64,000 nt of DNA from the NCBI RefSeq assembly GCF_001486165.1, contig NZ_LN908975.1, positions 248,001 to 312,000 on the forward strand, read 5' to 3'. Below, one piece after another: positions 24,864-33,457 of the stretch. The notes beneath the pieces were generated by a model, which saw only the letters and a list, made by a program, of their open reading frames with translations, had not been told where the DNA came from and did no database searches. The stretch comes from Bittarella massiliensis (ex Durand et al. 2017) (lineage in GTDB: Bacteria > Bacillota > Clostridia > Oscillospirales > Ruminococcaceae). Position 1 is the first letter of the stretch. Each line of letters opens with the position of its first letter. The translations under genes and the position numbers were made by a program.

Positions 24864-25876
24864 CTGGCCCACTCCTTCCCGCAGAGTTTCACAAAGGGCC
24901 GCAGCCCCTCCACCAAGTCGGCAAACTCCTGCGGGCGCAGGGACTGGGCGCCGTCGCAGAGGGCCTTTTCCGGCGCGTTGTGCACCTCGATGATCAGCCC
25001 GTCGGCCCCGGCGGCCACCGCCGCCCGGGACATGGGCTCGATCATCCAGGGGATGCCGGTGGCGTGGCTGGGATCCACCACCACCGGCAGGTGGGAGAGC
25101 CGCTTGAGCAGGGGGATGGCCGAGAGGTCCAGGGTGTTGCGGGTGGCCGTCTCAAAGGTGCGGATGCCCCGCTCGCAGAGGATCACCTGCTCGCAGCCGC
25201 CGGCCATCACGTACTCGGCGCTCATCAAAAACTCCTCGATGGTAGAGGAGAGCCCCCGCTTGAGCAGCACCGGCTTGCCCATCTCCCCCACGGCCCGCAG
25301 CAGGGTGAAGTTCTGCATGTTGCGGGCCCCCACCTGGATGATGTCTACGTCGGCGAAGTGGGGCAGCTGCTCCCTGTCCATCACCTCGCTGACGATGGGC
25401 ATCCCGGTCTTCTGGCGGGCGACCCGCAGCAGGTCCAGCCCCACCGGCCCCAGCCCCTGAAAGGCGTAGGGGGAGGTGCGGGGCTTGAAGGCGCCGCCCC
25501 GCAGCACACAGGCCCCGGCGCCCTTGACCGCCTGGGCCACCTCGGTGATCTGCTCGGCGCTCTCCACCGAGCAGGGGCCGGCGATCATGCAGAAGTGCCC
25601 GCCCCCCAGTTTGCGCCCGCTGACATCCACCACCGTGTCCTCGGGGTGGAACTTTCGGTTGGCCTTTTTGTAGGGCTCGGAGATGCGCTGTACCCGCTCC
25701 ACAAAGGGGAGGGAGGCCAGCTGTTCGGCGTCGAGGGACGAGGTGTCCCCCACCAGCCCCAGCAGGGTGGTCCGGGTCCCCCGGGAGAGGTGCACCTCCA
25801 TCCCCTGGTCGTGCAGCCAGTGGGTGAACTGGTCGATTTGTTCCTGAGTGGTTCCCTTTTTGCAGATGACGATCAT
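24860..25876 (-). CDS. aroF: 3-deoxy-7-phosphoheptulonate synthase (type I-beta)
   Basis: A 338-aa enzyme condensing PEP and erythrose-4-phosphate, the entry to the shikimate pathway. Residues 1-75 form the ferredoxin-like regulatory domain typical of the Thermotoga-type enzyme; the barrel follows with [10 protein letters not shown] near 87, [17 protein letters not shown] near 118, MQNFTLL near 180, KRGLSS near 200, CERGIRTFE near 230 and DPSHATG near 258. Start ATG at 25876 with GGAGGAAAAC upstream. First structural gene behind the Tyr-rich leader and terminator. Confidence 0.96.
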   Translation of the reverse strand: MIVICKKGTTQEQIDQFTHWLHDQGMEVHLSRGTRTTLLGLVGDTSSLDAEQLASLPFVERVQRISEPYKKANRKFHPEDTVVDVSGRKLGGGHFCMIAGPCSVESAEQITEVAQAVKGAGACVLRGGAFKPRTSPYAFQGLGPVGLDLLRVARQKTGMPIVSEVMDREQLPHFADVDIIQVGARNMQNFTLLRAVGEMGKPVLLKRGLSSTIEEFLMSAEYVMAGGCEQVILCERGIRTFETATRNTLDLSAIPLLKRLSHLPVVVDPSHATGIPWMIEPMSRAAVAAGADGLIIEVHNAPEKALCDGAQSLRPQEFADLVEGLRPFVKLCGKEWAR

Positions 25877-25941
25877 CCTGTTTTCCTCCATTCTCGGCCG
25901 GGTCCGCTCCCCGCGCGGCGGCCCTCTTTGCGGCAAAGGCG

Positions 25942-25983
25942 CAAAAAAAGCCGGCACCTGGGAGGCGAAGCCCAGGTACCGGC
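25942..25983 (-). terminator. attenuator terminator before aroF
   Basis: Minus strand: stem GCCGGTACCTGGG / CCCAGGTGCCGGC (arms 25971-25983 and 25950-25962) with one G-U pair, an 8-base loop and then T7 (25943-25949). It lies between the leader stop codon and aroF, the place expected for conditional termination. Confidence 0.85.
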
Positions 25984-26017
25984 AAAAAAATCGCTCTGTG
26001 GTTTTCTTTTACCCGCT

Positions 26018-26131
26018 CTACCCGCGGCCCCTCTTCACTTTTCCATACGACAAAACGCCCGCGCCATAAAAATAGCCCAGGTAGCGGTAGCCGTAATAGG
26101 AGACCGAAGAGAGGGAGACCGCGTTGTCCAT
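26018..26131 (-). CDS. tyrosine-rich leader peptide of the aro operon
   Basis: A 37-codon ORF too short for ordinary gene calling. ATG at 26131-26129 with AAAGGAG nine bases upstream, TAG stop at 26020-26018. Seven of 37 residues are Tyr (12, 13, 15, 17, 20, 22, 29) and residue 21 is Phe, so seven aromatic codons fall between 12 and 22. The peptide has a near-average rest (Gly, Ser, Val). It sits 37 bases after the predicted transcription start and about 35 bases before the terminator hairpin. This is the arrangement of ribosome-stalling attenuators, here for tyrosine. Established analogues are the E. coli trp and pheA leaders; this particular leader was found by reading the sequence. Confidence 0.82.
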   Translation of the reverse strand: MDNAVSLSSVSYYGYRYLGYFYGAGVLSYGKVKRGRG

Positions 26132-26175
26132 GTTGCTTTACTCCTTTAAAGGGCGACTGCATCGCCTTTGTACCC

Positions 26176-26204
26176 AATATACGCCGCCGGCGGGGATTTG
26201 TCAA
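26176..26204 (-). promoter_or_regulatory. promoter of the aro operon
   Basis: Consensus sigma-A promoter on the minus strand: TTGACA (26199-26204), exactly 17 bases, TATATT (26176-26181). Predicted start near 26168. Confidence 0.85.
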
Positions 26205-27340
26205 CCGCCTTTTGCCGGTTTTTCCCCGCGCCCTTCCCGGTCGGCCCGGCCGCGGCGGCGCGCCTCCCGCACCCGGCCAGGCAGGCGGATGACCCCGTGG
26301 GCAATCAGATCCTGGGCGACAATGGCCCCCAGCGGCCCCAGGAAGATGCCCCAAAACCCCAGCACCGCCCCGCCCAGGTAGGCGCTGGACAGGGCCACCA
26401 GCGGGTGCAGCCCCACCTGGTTGCCCAGCACCTTGGGCTCCAACAGGCTGCGCACCATCGAGATGACCGCGTAGAGAAGGGCCATCTGCAGCCCCAGCCC
26501 GGTCTTCCCCGAGAGGAGCAGGAAGGCCGCCCAGGGCACCAGCACCGCCCCGGTGCCCAGGATGGGCAGCAGGTCGACAAAGGCCACCAGCAGCGCCATC
26601 GAGACCGGGTGGGCGATGCCCAGCAGCCAGAACCCGGCCGCCAGTTCGGCAAAGGTCACGGCCATTAAAATCAGGTAGCTCTTGGCCATCTGTAAGGCCG
26701 AGCGCTGGACGCAGTCCTTCACCAGGTAGAGCACCTGCGCCAGCCGGGGCGGGGTGCAGCGGGCAAAAAAGCGGGTGATGCCCCGGTAGTCGGCGGCGAA
26801 GAAGAGCCCCGAGATCACTGCCACCGAGCACCAGAGAAAGACCGCGGGCAGGGCCGCGGCCAGCCGGGTCACCGCCCCCATGGCCCAGGCGGAGAGCTTT
26901 TGCAGGCAGGCGTCGATGGAGCCCCCCGCCAGGGCGAAAAAGTCCTCCCAGTAGACCGGGGCGCCGGGGGAGAAGCCCTCGATAAAGCCCAGCAACCACT
27001 CCTGGAACCGGGACAGCAGGGGGGCTATCTCCTGGGCGTAAAACCCCGGCAGGGAGGAGAAGATGCTCCCCAGCGAGACCACCAGCCGCGCCCCAAAATA
27101 CCAGATGGCCGCCCCCAGCCCCAGGTAGAGCAGGGCGGTGAGGGCGGTCTGGCAGCCCCGCTGGGGCAGGCGCCAGCGGCGGTGCAGCCAGCGGGCGGGC
27201 CGGGCGGCGACAAAGGCCACAAAAAAGCCCGCCAGCAGGGGGGAGAGCAGGGGCAACAGCCAGCGCACCCCCAGCAGGCCGAGGGCCAGCACCAGGCCGA
27301 AAAAGAGGGTGTTTTCCAAAAAGGCGCGCCGTTTCTCCAC
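26201..27340 (-). CDS. AI-2E family transporter, YtvI-like
   Basis: A 379-aa integral membrane protein with about seven or eight hydrophobic helices and the family signature in the C-terminal part: LVAFVDLLPILGTGAVLVPWA near 270 and VRSLLEPKVLGNQVGLHPLVAL near 315. The Firmicute member YtvI is linked to sporulation, but the family (PerM/TqsA) also includes general exporters. Length and arrangement fit YtvI. Start ATG at 27340 with AAGGAGGGGA upstream. The last four bases overlap the -35 of the aro promoter. Highly basic C-terminal tail. Confidence 0.8.
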   Translation of the reverse strand: MEKRRAFLENTLFFGLVLALGLLGVRWLLPLLSPLLAGFFVAFVAARPARWLHRRWRLPQRGCQTALTALLYLGLGAAIWYFGARLVVSLGSIFSSLPGFYAQEIAPLLSRFQEWLLGFIEGFSPGAPVYWEDFFALAGGSIDACLQKLSAWAMGAVTRLAAALPAVFLWCSVAVISGLFFAADYRGITRFFARCTPPRLAQVLYLVKDCVQRSALQMAKSYLILMAVTFAELAAGFWLLGIAHPVSMALLVAFVDLLPILGTGAVLVPWAAFLLLSGKTGLGLQMALLYAVISMVRSLLEPKVLGNQVGLHPLVALSSAYLGGAVLGFWGIFLGPLGAIVAQDLIAHGVIRLPGRVREARRRGRADREGRGEKPAKGG

Positions 27341-27439
27341 TGCTATCCCCTCCTTTTTTCGCTTATTTTCAAGAGGATGGGCAGTTTTGGGTGGGATATG
27401 CAGGCCCGGCCCCCTGGCAGGATATGCGGGGGAGGGGGC

Positions 27440-27478
27440 AAAAAGAATCCCCGCGCGGCCGGAGACCGCACGGGGATC
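27440..27478 (-). terminator. terminator of the first M20 gene
   Basis: Minus strand stem GATCCCCGTGCGG / CCGCGCGGGGATT (imperfect), followed by CTTTTTG, about 55 bases beyond the stop at 27532. Confidence 0.65.
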
Positions 27479-27531
27479 GCAAAAGCTATGTACGCGGGCG
27501 TGCCGCGCCCCAAAACCTGACGGAGGGGACC

Positions 27532-28701
27532 CTATTTGGTCAGGAAGTTGTAGGCGTACTCGCCCATAAAGGTGGCGCCCACCTTCAGGCTGGCCTCGTC
27601 GATGGCGAAGTTGGCGTTGTGGTGGTTGCCGGAGGTGCCGGGCAGATCGCTCTTGGCGCCCACCACGCAGTAGAAGCCCTTGAAGGCGTGGACAAAGGCG
27701 GCGTAGTCGTCCGAGCCGGTGGCGGGGTCGCCCTGGGGCAGAACGGTCAGCCCCTGCTCGGCGGCCAGGGCGCGGCCAGCGGCGGCGGCCTCCTTGTCGT
27801 TGACCACCGGCAGCGGGGCCATGATCACCCGCTCCACCTCGGCGGTGCAGCCGTAGGCGGCGGCCACGTTCTCGGCGATCTTGCGCATCAGGTCGATGAC
27901 CTCAATGTCCTCGCCGGCCTTGAAGAAGCGCAGGTTGCCCTCGATCTCGGCGTCGTTGGGGATGATGTTGTTCTTGGTGCCGGCGTTGATCATGCAGGGG
28001 CTCACCACCACGGTGGAGAAGGGGTCGTGCCGGTTGACCGGGATGGCCTGCACCTTCAGCAGGATGTCGCAGGCCGGGCGGATGGGGTCGACCGCCAGAT
28101 CGGGGCGGGAGCCGTGGCCGCCCACGCCGTGGACCTTGATTTTAAAGCCGGTGTTGCCGGCCATCATCGCCCCGTCGGGGATGCCGATGAGACCGACGGG
28201 CATCTGGCCCATCAGGTGGGTGCCGATGGCCTGGTCCACGCCGCCGTGGGCCTGCAGGTACTCGACGCACTCCTCAGCGGCGCCGCCGCCGACCTCTTCC
28301 GCCACCTGGAAGCAGAGGTAGACCGAACCGTTGAGCTCATCCTTGAGCTCGTTCAGGGACTTGGCGATGCCCAGCAGCATGGCGGTGTGCCCGTCGTGGC
28401 CACAGGCGTGCATCACGCCGGGGGTCTGGGACTTGAAGGGCAGGTCGACTTCCTCGCAGACCGGCAGGGCGTCGATGTCGGCGCGGATGGCGATCTTCTT
28501 GCCCGCCTTGTTCTTGTTGATGATGCCGATGACGTTGCGGCGGCCGACGACCTCGTACTGGATGTTCATCTTCTCCAGCTCTTCGCAGATCCGGCGGGAG
28601 GTGCGCTCCTCCTGGTAGCTCAGCTCGGGGTGCATGTGGAACTCCCGGCGCATCTCGATGATGTAGTCCTCATTTTGGGCGATCAGTTCTTTAATGGTCA
28701 T
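27532..28701 (-). CDS. M20 family amidohydrolase (copy 1 of 3 tandem)
   Basis: A 389-aa metallo-hydrolase of the IAA-amino acid hydrolase/N-acyl-amino-acid amidohydrolase class. Metal ligands: HACGHDGH near 97, EE in VAEEVGGG near 133, H in GTHLMG near 162 and H near the C-terminus (GNHHN). A dimerisation domain occupies about 175-290. ATG at 28701 (MTIKELIAQ) with GGAGGG upstream is preferred to the longer frame. It heads no obvious operon: 290 bases separate it from the next copy, so each may have its own promoter. Likely releases an acyl or amino-acid group from an N-acyl amino acid; the real substrate is unknown. Confidence 0.9.
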   Translation of the reverse strand: MTIKELIAQNEDYIIEMRREFHMHPELSYQEERTSRRICEELEKMNIQYEVVGRRNVIGIINKNKAGKKIAIRADIDALPVCEEVDLPFKSQTPGVMHACGHDGHTAMLLGIAKSLNELKDELNGSVYLCFQVAEEVGGGAAEECVEYLQAHGGVDQAIGTHLMGQMPVGLIGIPDGAMMAGNTGFKIKVHGVGGHGSRPDLAVDPIRPACDILLKVQAIPVNRHDPFSTVVVSPCMINAGTKNNIIPNDAEIEGNLRFFKAGEDIEVIDLMRKIAENVAAAYGCTAEVERVIMAPLPVVNDKEAAAAGRALAAEQGLTVLPQGDPATGSDDYAAFVHAFKGFYCVVGAKSDLPGTSGNHHNANFAIDEASLKVGATFMGEYAYNFLTK

Positions 28702-28825
28702 GGAAAGATACCCTCCTTGATGATGGTGAAATAGACTCACTACTTTGTATTATAGAGGCAAAAAATGGGGCTGTCAAACCAACTTTCTGTGAACAGCGCA
28801 CAGAAACGGCGCGTCTGTCCCGGGG

Positions 28826-29992
28826 CTATTTCAAAAATGCAAAGGCGTATTCGGCCATGAAGGCAATGCCCAGTTTGATGCAGTCCTCGTTGAGGCAGAA
28901 GGTGGGGTTGTGGTGGTTGCCGGAGGTGCCGGGCATCTCGCTGTGGGCGCCCAGCATGGTGTAAAAGCCGGGGAAGGCGTTGAGGAAATTGGCGTAGTTG
29001 TCCGACGCGGCCTGGGGGTCGGCGGGGGGCAGCACCGTCAGCCCCTGCTGGGCGGCCAGGGCGCGGCCCCGGGCGGCGGCTTCATTGTTGTTGATGACCG
29101 GGTAGGGGGCCATGGCCTCGCTGGTGACCTCCACCGTGCAGCCCCGGGCGGCGGCCAGGTGCTCGCTCATCCGGCGGATCTCCTCCACCGCGGCGTCGCC
29201 GTCGCCGTAGGCGAAGAAGCGGATGTTCCCCTCGATCTCGGCCTCGCCGGGGATGATGTTGTTCTTGGTGCCCGCGTGGATGGTGCAGGGGCTGACCACC
29301 AGGGTCTTGAAGGGGTCGTGCCGGTTGACCGGGATGGCGGCGATGGCCTGCAGGATCTCGCAGGCCGGGCGGATGGGGTCGACCGCCGCGTCGGGGCGAG
29401 AGCCGTGGCCGCCCACCCCGTGCACCACGATCTTAAAGCCCATGTTGCCGGCGTACATCGGCCCGTCGGGGATCCAGATGGTCCCCACCGGGGCCGCCCC
29501 GGCGATGTGGGTGGCGATCACCTGGTCGACCCCGCCCTTTTCCTGCAGGTAGGCCACGATGTCGTCGGCGCCGAAGCCGGTCTCCTCGGCCACCTGGAAG
29601 CAGAGGTAGACCTTGCCGGAAAACTGCTCTTTGGTCTCGTTGAGGATGCGGCCGATGGTCACCAGCATGGCGGCGTGGGCGTCGTGCCCGCAGGCGTGCA
29701 TCTTTCCCTCAAACTGGGATTTAAAGGGCAGCTCCACCTCCTCGGTGAGGGGGAGGGCGTCGATGTCGGCGCGGATGGCGATGGATCTGCCGGCCCGGCC
29801 GGTGTCGATGAGGCCCACCACGTTGCGGGGACCCACCACTTCACAGGGGATGCCCAGTTTCCCCAGCTCCTCCACGATGCGGGCGGAGGTCCACTCCTCC
29901 TGCAAGCTCAATTCGGGGTGGGCGTGCAGCTCCCGCCGCAGGTCGATGGCATAGGACTCGTACTTCTCGCTCAGCTCTTTGATGACAGACAT
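28826..29992 (-). CDS. M20 family amidohydrolase (copy 2 of 3 tandem)
   Basis: A 388-aa paralogue of the neighbours, with HACGHDAH, CFQVAEETGFG, ATHIAG and GNHHNPTF as the expected metal-ligand regions. About two thirds of positions appear shared with copy 1 by eye. ATG at 29992 (MSVIKELSE) after AAAAGGAG; the upstream extension is rejected. Gap to copy 1 is about 125 bases on the same strand. Confidence 0.9.
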   Translation of the reverse strand: MSVIKELSEKYESYAIDLRRELHAHPELSLQEEWTSARIVEELGKLGIPCEVVGPRNVVGLIDTGRAGRSIAIRADIDALPLTEEVELPFKSQFEGKMHACGHDAHAAMLVTIGRILNETKEQFSGKVYLCFQVAEETGFGADDIVAYLQEKGGVDQVIATHIAGAAPVGTIWIPDGPMYAGNMGFKIVVHGVGGHGSRPDAAVDPIRPACEILQAIAAIPVNRHDPFKTLVVSPCTIHAGTKNNIIPGEAEIEGNIRFFAYGDGDAAVEEIRRMSEHLAAARGCTVEVTSEAMAPYPVINNNEAAARGRALAAQQGLTVLPPADPQAASDNYANFLNAFPGFYTMLGAHSEMPGTSGNHHNPTFCLNEDCIKLGIAFMAEYAFAFLK

Positions 29993-30054
29993 CTCAAAAC
30001 ACTCCTTTTTATTCTTGATACCTTTTGTATGCAAAAAAGTTGTCCCCTACTCCT

Positions 30055-31227
30055 TTACTCCTTGCCTCCCAGGAGGTCAAACAGGCAGGCGGCAAAGAGG
30101 GCCAGCCCCTCTTCCAGGCACCTCTCGTCGATGCAGAAGGTGGGGTTGTGGGCGTTGCCGGAGGTGCCGGGCAGCTCGCTGCGGGCCCCCAGCATGGCGT
30201 AGAAGCCACCGAAGGCCTCGAGGAACTCCGCGAAGTTGTCCGACGCGGCCGAGGGGCCCTGGGCCGGGATCAGCGAAAAGCCCAGGTCGGCGGCCAGGGC
30301 GCGGCCCCAGGCGGCGGACGCGGGGTCGTTGAGGACCGGCTCGGTGCACTTTTCGCCCCCGGTGACCCGGGCGGTGCAGCCGTAGGCCGCGGCGGTGGGC
30401 CCGGCCAGCCGGCGGATCTCCTCCACCAGGGCGGGCCCGTCCCCGTAGCGGAAAAAGCGGATGTTCCCCCCGATGGAGGCGCTGCCGGGGATGATGTTGT
30501 TTTTGGTGCCGGCGTGGATCAGGCAGGGGCTCACCACGCAGGTGGCAAAGGGGTCGTGCCGGTTGACCGGGATGGCCGCCGCCTTGAGAAGGATCTCGCA
30601 GGCCGGGCGGATGGGGTCGGACGCCAAATCGGGGCGGGAGCCGTGGCCGCCCACCCCCTCCACCTCGATGTCGAAGCGGGTGGCGCCGGCGTACATCGGC
30701 CCGTCTTGCAGGTAGAGGCTGCCCACCGGGTAGGCGCCGTTGACGTGCAGGCTCACCGCCCGGTCCACCCCGCCCAGGGCCTTTAGGTGGGCGACGATGG
30801 GGCCTGCGCCCTCGCCGGTCTCCTCTCCGGGCTGAAAGCAGAAATAAGCTGTGCCGCACAGGTGCTGGCGTTGCTCCCAGGCGATGCGGGCGGCCCCCAG
30901 CACCATGGCGGCGTGGGCGTCGTGCCCGCAGGCGTGCATCTTCCCCGCAATCTGGGACTGAAAGGGCAGCTCCACCTCCTCGGTCAGGGGCAGGGCGTCA
31001 AAATCCCCCCGAAAGGCCAGCCGGGGCCCCGGGCGGCCGCTGTCCACCACCGCGACGATGCCCCGGTTTTGCAGCACGGTGTGGGGGATGCCAAGTCCCT
31101 CCAGCTCCCGGGCGATGCGGGCGGAGGTCCACTCCTCCTCCATCGAGAGCTCCGGGTGGGCGTGCAGTTCCCGGCGAAAATCGGTGACATATCCGGCATA
31201 TTGATGGGCCAGTTCTCTCACTTGCAA
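30055..31227 (-). CDS. M20 family amidohydrolase (copy 3 of 3 tandem)
   Basis: A 390-aa M20 hydrolase, the most diverged of the three: HACGHDAH near 100, FQPGEETGEG, SLHVNG and GNAHNPTF keep the ligand pattern, although GNAHN replaces GNHHN. Start is uncertain: the reading frame has no ATG, and TTG at 31227 after GAGGGGGAA is chosen; TTG at 31230 and GTG at 31221 are alternatives. It ends about 60 bases before copy 2's start. Confidence 0.86.
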   Translation of the reverse strand: MQVRELAHQYAGYVTDFRRELHAHPELSMEEEWTSARIARELEGLGIPHTVLQNRGIVAVVDSGRPGPRLAFRGDFDALPLTEEVELPFQSQIAGKMHACGHDAHAAMVLGAARIAWEQRQHLCGTAYFCFQPGEETGEGAGPIVAHLKALGGVDRAVSLHVNGAYPVGSLYLQDGPMYAGATRFDIEVEGVGGHGSRPDLASDPIRPACEILLKAAAIPVNRHDPFATCVVSPCLIHAGTKNNIIPGSASIGGNIRFFRYGDGPALVEEIRRLAGPTAAAYGCTARVTGGEKCTEPVLNDPASAAWGRALAADLGFSLIPAQGPSAASDNFAEFLEAFGGFYAMLGARSELPGTSGNAHNPTFCIDERCLEEGLALFAACLFDLLGGKE

Positions 31228-31494
31228 CAAAATTCCCCCTCTGCGCCCCAAAGGACGCCTCTTTTCTCAAAGTATAGCCTTTTCACAGAGGGCCGTCAAT
31301 CGAGAGGAAGGCGCAAAAAGGGTCGGATCCTGGCGAATAGTCGCCAAAAATATCCGCTTAAAAATGTAACAGACGCCCAAAAAAGCTCCTGTCGATGGAG
31401 TTTTGCACAGCAGGATGCTACCATAAAAAAAAGACGGCGCGGCGCAGTCCGCGCCCAAGGGGGGGAGGACGGCAACGTCTTTTATCCCTGGCCA
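31228..31494. other. intergenic region, no gene recognised
   Basis: AT-rich stretch upstream of the third M20 gene with promoter-like hexamers on the minus strand near 31265-31275 (AAGTATAG on plus, CTATAC on minus). No structured RNA recognised. Confidence 0.4.
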
Positions 31495-31623
31495 TTGCGC
31501 GTGGGGGCCGCCCTCCCCCTCTGGCAGGGGCCGTGGCGCTATCCCCTCATCGCCGCCCTCGGCCTGGCCTTCCTGGCCATCGGCTCTTTCGTCGAATGGC
31601 AGCGCTCCCTCCTCAAGCGCTGA
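31495..31623 (+). CDS. possible 42-aa single-span membrane peptide
   Basis: A plus-strand frame ending at 31623 encodes a plausible transmembrane helix (PLIAALGLAFLAIGSFVEW) flanked by Trp and Arg/Lys. The only nearby starts are TTG 31495 and GTG 31501; neither has a good ribosome-binding site, although GGGGGGGAGG lies about 25 bases upstream. It precedes a terminator hairpin. Tentative. Confidence 0.3.
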   Translation: MRVGAALPLWQGPWRYPLIAALGLAFLAIGSFVEWQRSLLKR

Positions 31624-31635
31624 GGGGTCCAAAAC

Positions 31636-31678
31636 GAAGAGCGCCCGGCGAGACCAACTCGCCAGGCGCTCTTCATTT
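31636..31678. terminator. bidirectional terminator between the small ORF and rsmE
   Basis: Stem GAAGAGCGCC / GGCGCTCTTC with an inner GGCGAG/CTCGCC extension (31636-31674). T-rich on both sides (ATTTTA on plus, GTTTTGG on minus). Confidence 0.72.
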
Positions 31679-31694
31679 TAGATATAACAGCCGT

Positions 31695-32432
31695 TTACAG
31701 ATTCCCCGTCAGATACATCACCACGGCCGCCGCCGCCAGAGGGGCGGTCTCACAGCGGAGGATGCGGGGCCCCAGGGAGGCGATGCCCACCCCGCGGCCC
31801 TCGGCCAGGGCCACCTCCTCGGGGGTCAGCCCCCCCTCGCTGCCCACCAGCAGCCCGCAGCTGCGCACCGGCCCATCCGCCTGGGCCTGGGCCAGCAGCT
31901 CGCCGATGGGGCGGCCGCCCTTCTCGTAGAAGAGGAGGGGGAGATCCTTTTTCGCCAGTTCCTCCACCGCCTGCGCAAAGGGCAGACAGGGCGAGACGGT
32001 GGGCAGCACCCCCCGCCCGCACTGCTTGGCCGCCTCCCAGGCGATTTTCTGCCAGCGCTCTGTCTTGTTTTGCAGGCTCTTGGGGTCGGGGCGGGAGACG
32101 CACCACTCGCTGGTCACCGGCACGATCTCCCGGCAGCCCAACTCCACGCACTTTTGCACCACCAACTGCATCTTGTCCTGTTTGGGCAGGGCCATGTAAA
32201 CGGTCAGGTCCAGGTCGGGTTCGGCGGGGCAGGGGCGCTTTTCCAGCACGGTGCAGACCACCTGGCCCTCCTCGACGGTCTCGATTTGGCAGTCGTAGTC
32301 AAACCCCGCCCCGTCGCAGAGGGTCACCGCGTCCCCCGGGCCCAGCCGCAACACCCGGGTCAGGTGTTTGACGTCCCCGCCGCGCAAAATTCCCCGCTGC
32401 CCGGCGATGTCTTCGGTAAAAAACTTGGGCAT
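31695..32432 (-). CDS. rsmE: 16S rRNA (uracil-1498-N3)-methyltransferase RsmE
   Basis: A 245-aa SPOUT-class methyltransferase. N-terminal PUA-like domain (about 1-70, with HLTRVLRLGPGDAVTLCDG), then the knotted SAM domain with KQDKMQLVVQKCVELGCREIVP near 90, and VGSEGGLTPEE, LGPRILRCETAPLAA near 200-230. ATG at 32432 (MPKFF) with GGAGT upstream. Middle of an rRNA/ribosome maintenance set with prmA, 48 bases after it. Confidence 0.94.
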   Translation of the reverse strand: MPKFFTEDIAGQRGILRGGDVKHLTRVLRLGPGDAVTLCDGAGFDYDCQIETVEEGQVVCTVLEKRPCPAEPDLDLTVYMALPKQDKMQLVVQKCVELGCREIVPVTSEWCVSRPDPKSLQNKTERWQKIAWEAAKQCGRGVLPTVSPCLPFAQAVEELAKKDLPLLFYEKGGRPIGELLAQAQADGPVRSCGLLVGSEGGLTPEEVALAEGRGVGIASLGPRILRCETAPLAAAAVVMYLTGNL

Positions 32433-32480
32433 CCCGCATACTCCTTTAACAAAGCTGTCCACCGCCCGCAGGGGCAGCCT

Positions 32481-33398
32481 TTAGGCCCGGCAGGTGATGG
32501 CGTACCAGCCCTTTTCCTCCCGCACGTCCAAAACCGTCAACCCGGCCTGCTCCATGGCCGCCAGCACCTCGTCCCGGCGCACGTCCACGATTCCCGAGGC
32601 CACCAGCACCCCGCCCTCGTTCAGGTGGGGCTTCACGTCCGGCAGCAGCCGGATCACGATGTCGGCCACAATGTTGGCAAAGATCACGTCAAAGCGCCCC
32701 TGCACCCCGGTGGCCAGGTCCCCCTGCACCACGGTGCAGCGCTCGGCCACCCCGTTGAGGGCGGCGTTCTCGCGGGCCACCTTGACCGCCGTCTCGTCGA
32801 TGTCGCAGAGCACCGCCGAACCGGCCCCGCACAGCAGGGAGGAGATGGCCAGGATCCCGCTGCCGCAGCCCACGTCCAGCACGCTGCAGCCGGGGCGCAC
32901 CACCTCCTGCAGCCGCTCCAGGCAGAGCTTGGTGGTGTGGTGGGTGCCGGTGCCGAAGGCCATCCCCGGGTCCAGGGTCACCACCACCTGGCCGGGCGAT
33001 TTTTCGTAGTGCTCCCAGCTGGGGCAGACCACCAGCCGCTGGCCGATGGGCAGGGGGTGGTAGTACTTTTTCCAGCCAAAGGCCCAGTCCTCCTCGGCGA
33101 TCTCGCCGGTGGAGAGGGTGTGGCCGATCCCCTCCTCCTCCAGCCGCCCGGTCAAAAAGGAGACGGCCTCCATGGGCGCCTGGTCGGCGGGGATATAGAG
33201 GTGGATGACCGCGTGCTCCCGGTCCCGGGCCAGCAGCTCCTCGTCGATCAAGTCGATGTGGGCCACCTGGGGGGCGACCTCCTCCAGGTCCGAGTAGTCC
33301 TCGATGTAGATGCCGTAGGGCACCACCATGTGGGCGATGGCCGAGGCCACCTCCACGTCCCCGGCGGCGACGGCTATCTGAATCTCTGTCCAGTCCAT
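32481..33398 (-). CDS. prmA: ribosomal protein L11 methyltransferase PrmA
   Basis: A 305-aa SAM-dependent methyltransferase trimethylating L11. N-terminal ferredoxin-like recognition domain (1-80), then DPGMAFGTGTHHTTKLCLERL near 155, SAM motif VLDVGCGSGILAI near 185, and the NPPY-like motif present as FANIVADIVI near 245. ATG at 33398 after GAGAGGAG. The upstream hairpin at 33424-33456 may reduce or process the transcript between the phosphatase and prmA. Confidence 0.95.
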   Translation of the reverse strand: MDWTEIQIAVAAGDVEVASAIAHMVVPYGIYIEDYSDLEEVAPQVAHIDLIDEELLARDREHAVIHLYIPADQAPMEAVSFLTGRLEEEGIGHTLSTGEIAEEDWAFGWKKYYHPLPIGQRLVVCPSWEHYEKSPGQVVVTLDPGMAFGTGTHHTTKLCLERLQEVVRPGCSVLDVGCGSGILAISSLLCGAGSAVLCDIDETAVKVARENAALNGVAERCTVVQGDLATGVQGRFDVIFANIVADIVIRLLPDVKPHLNEGGVLVASGIVDVRRDEVLAAMEQAGLTVLDVREEKGWYAITCRA

Positions 33399-33423
33399 CT
33401 TCTCTGTCTCCTCTCTCAAAGAG

Positions 33424-33456
33424 AGCGCCCGCGGCAGACAGCCTGCGGGCGCCCCG
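33424..33456 (-). other. hairpin between the HAD gene and prmA
   Basis: Minus strand GGCGCCCGCAGG-ctgtct-GCCGCGGGCGCTC: a strong GC stem followed by TCTCTTTG, 2 bases after the HAD stop codon. It could be a partial terminator or an mRNA processing site. Confidence 0.5.
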
Positions 33457-33457
33457 G

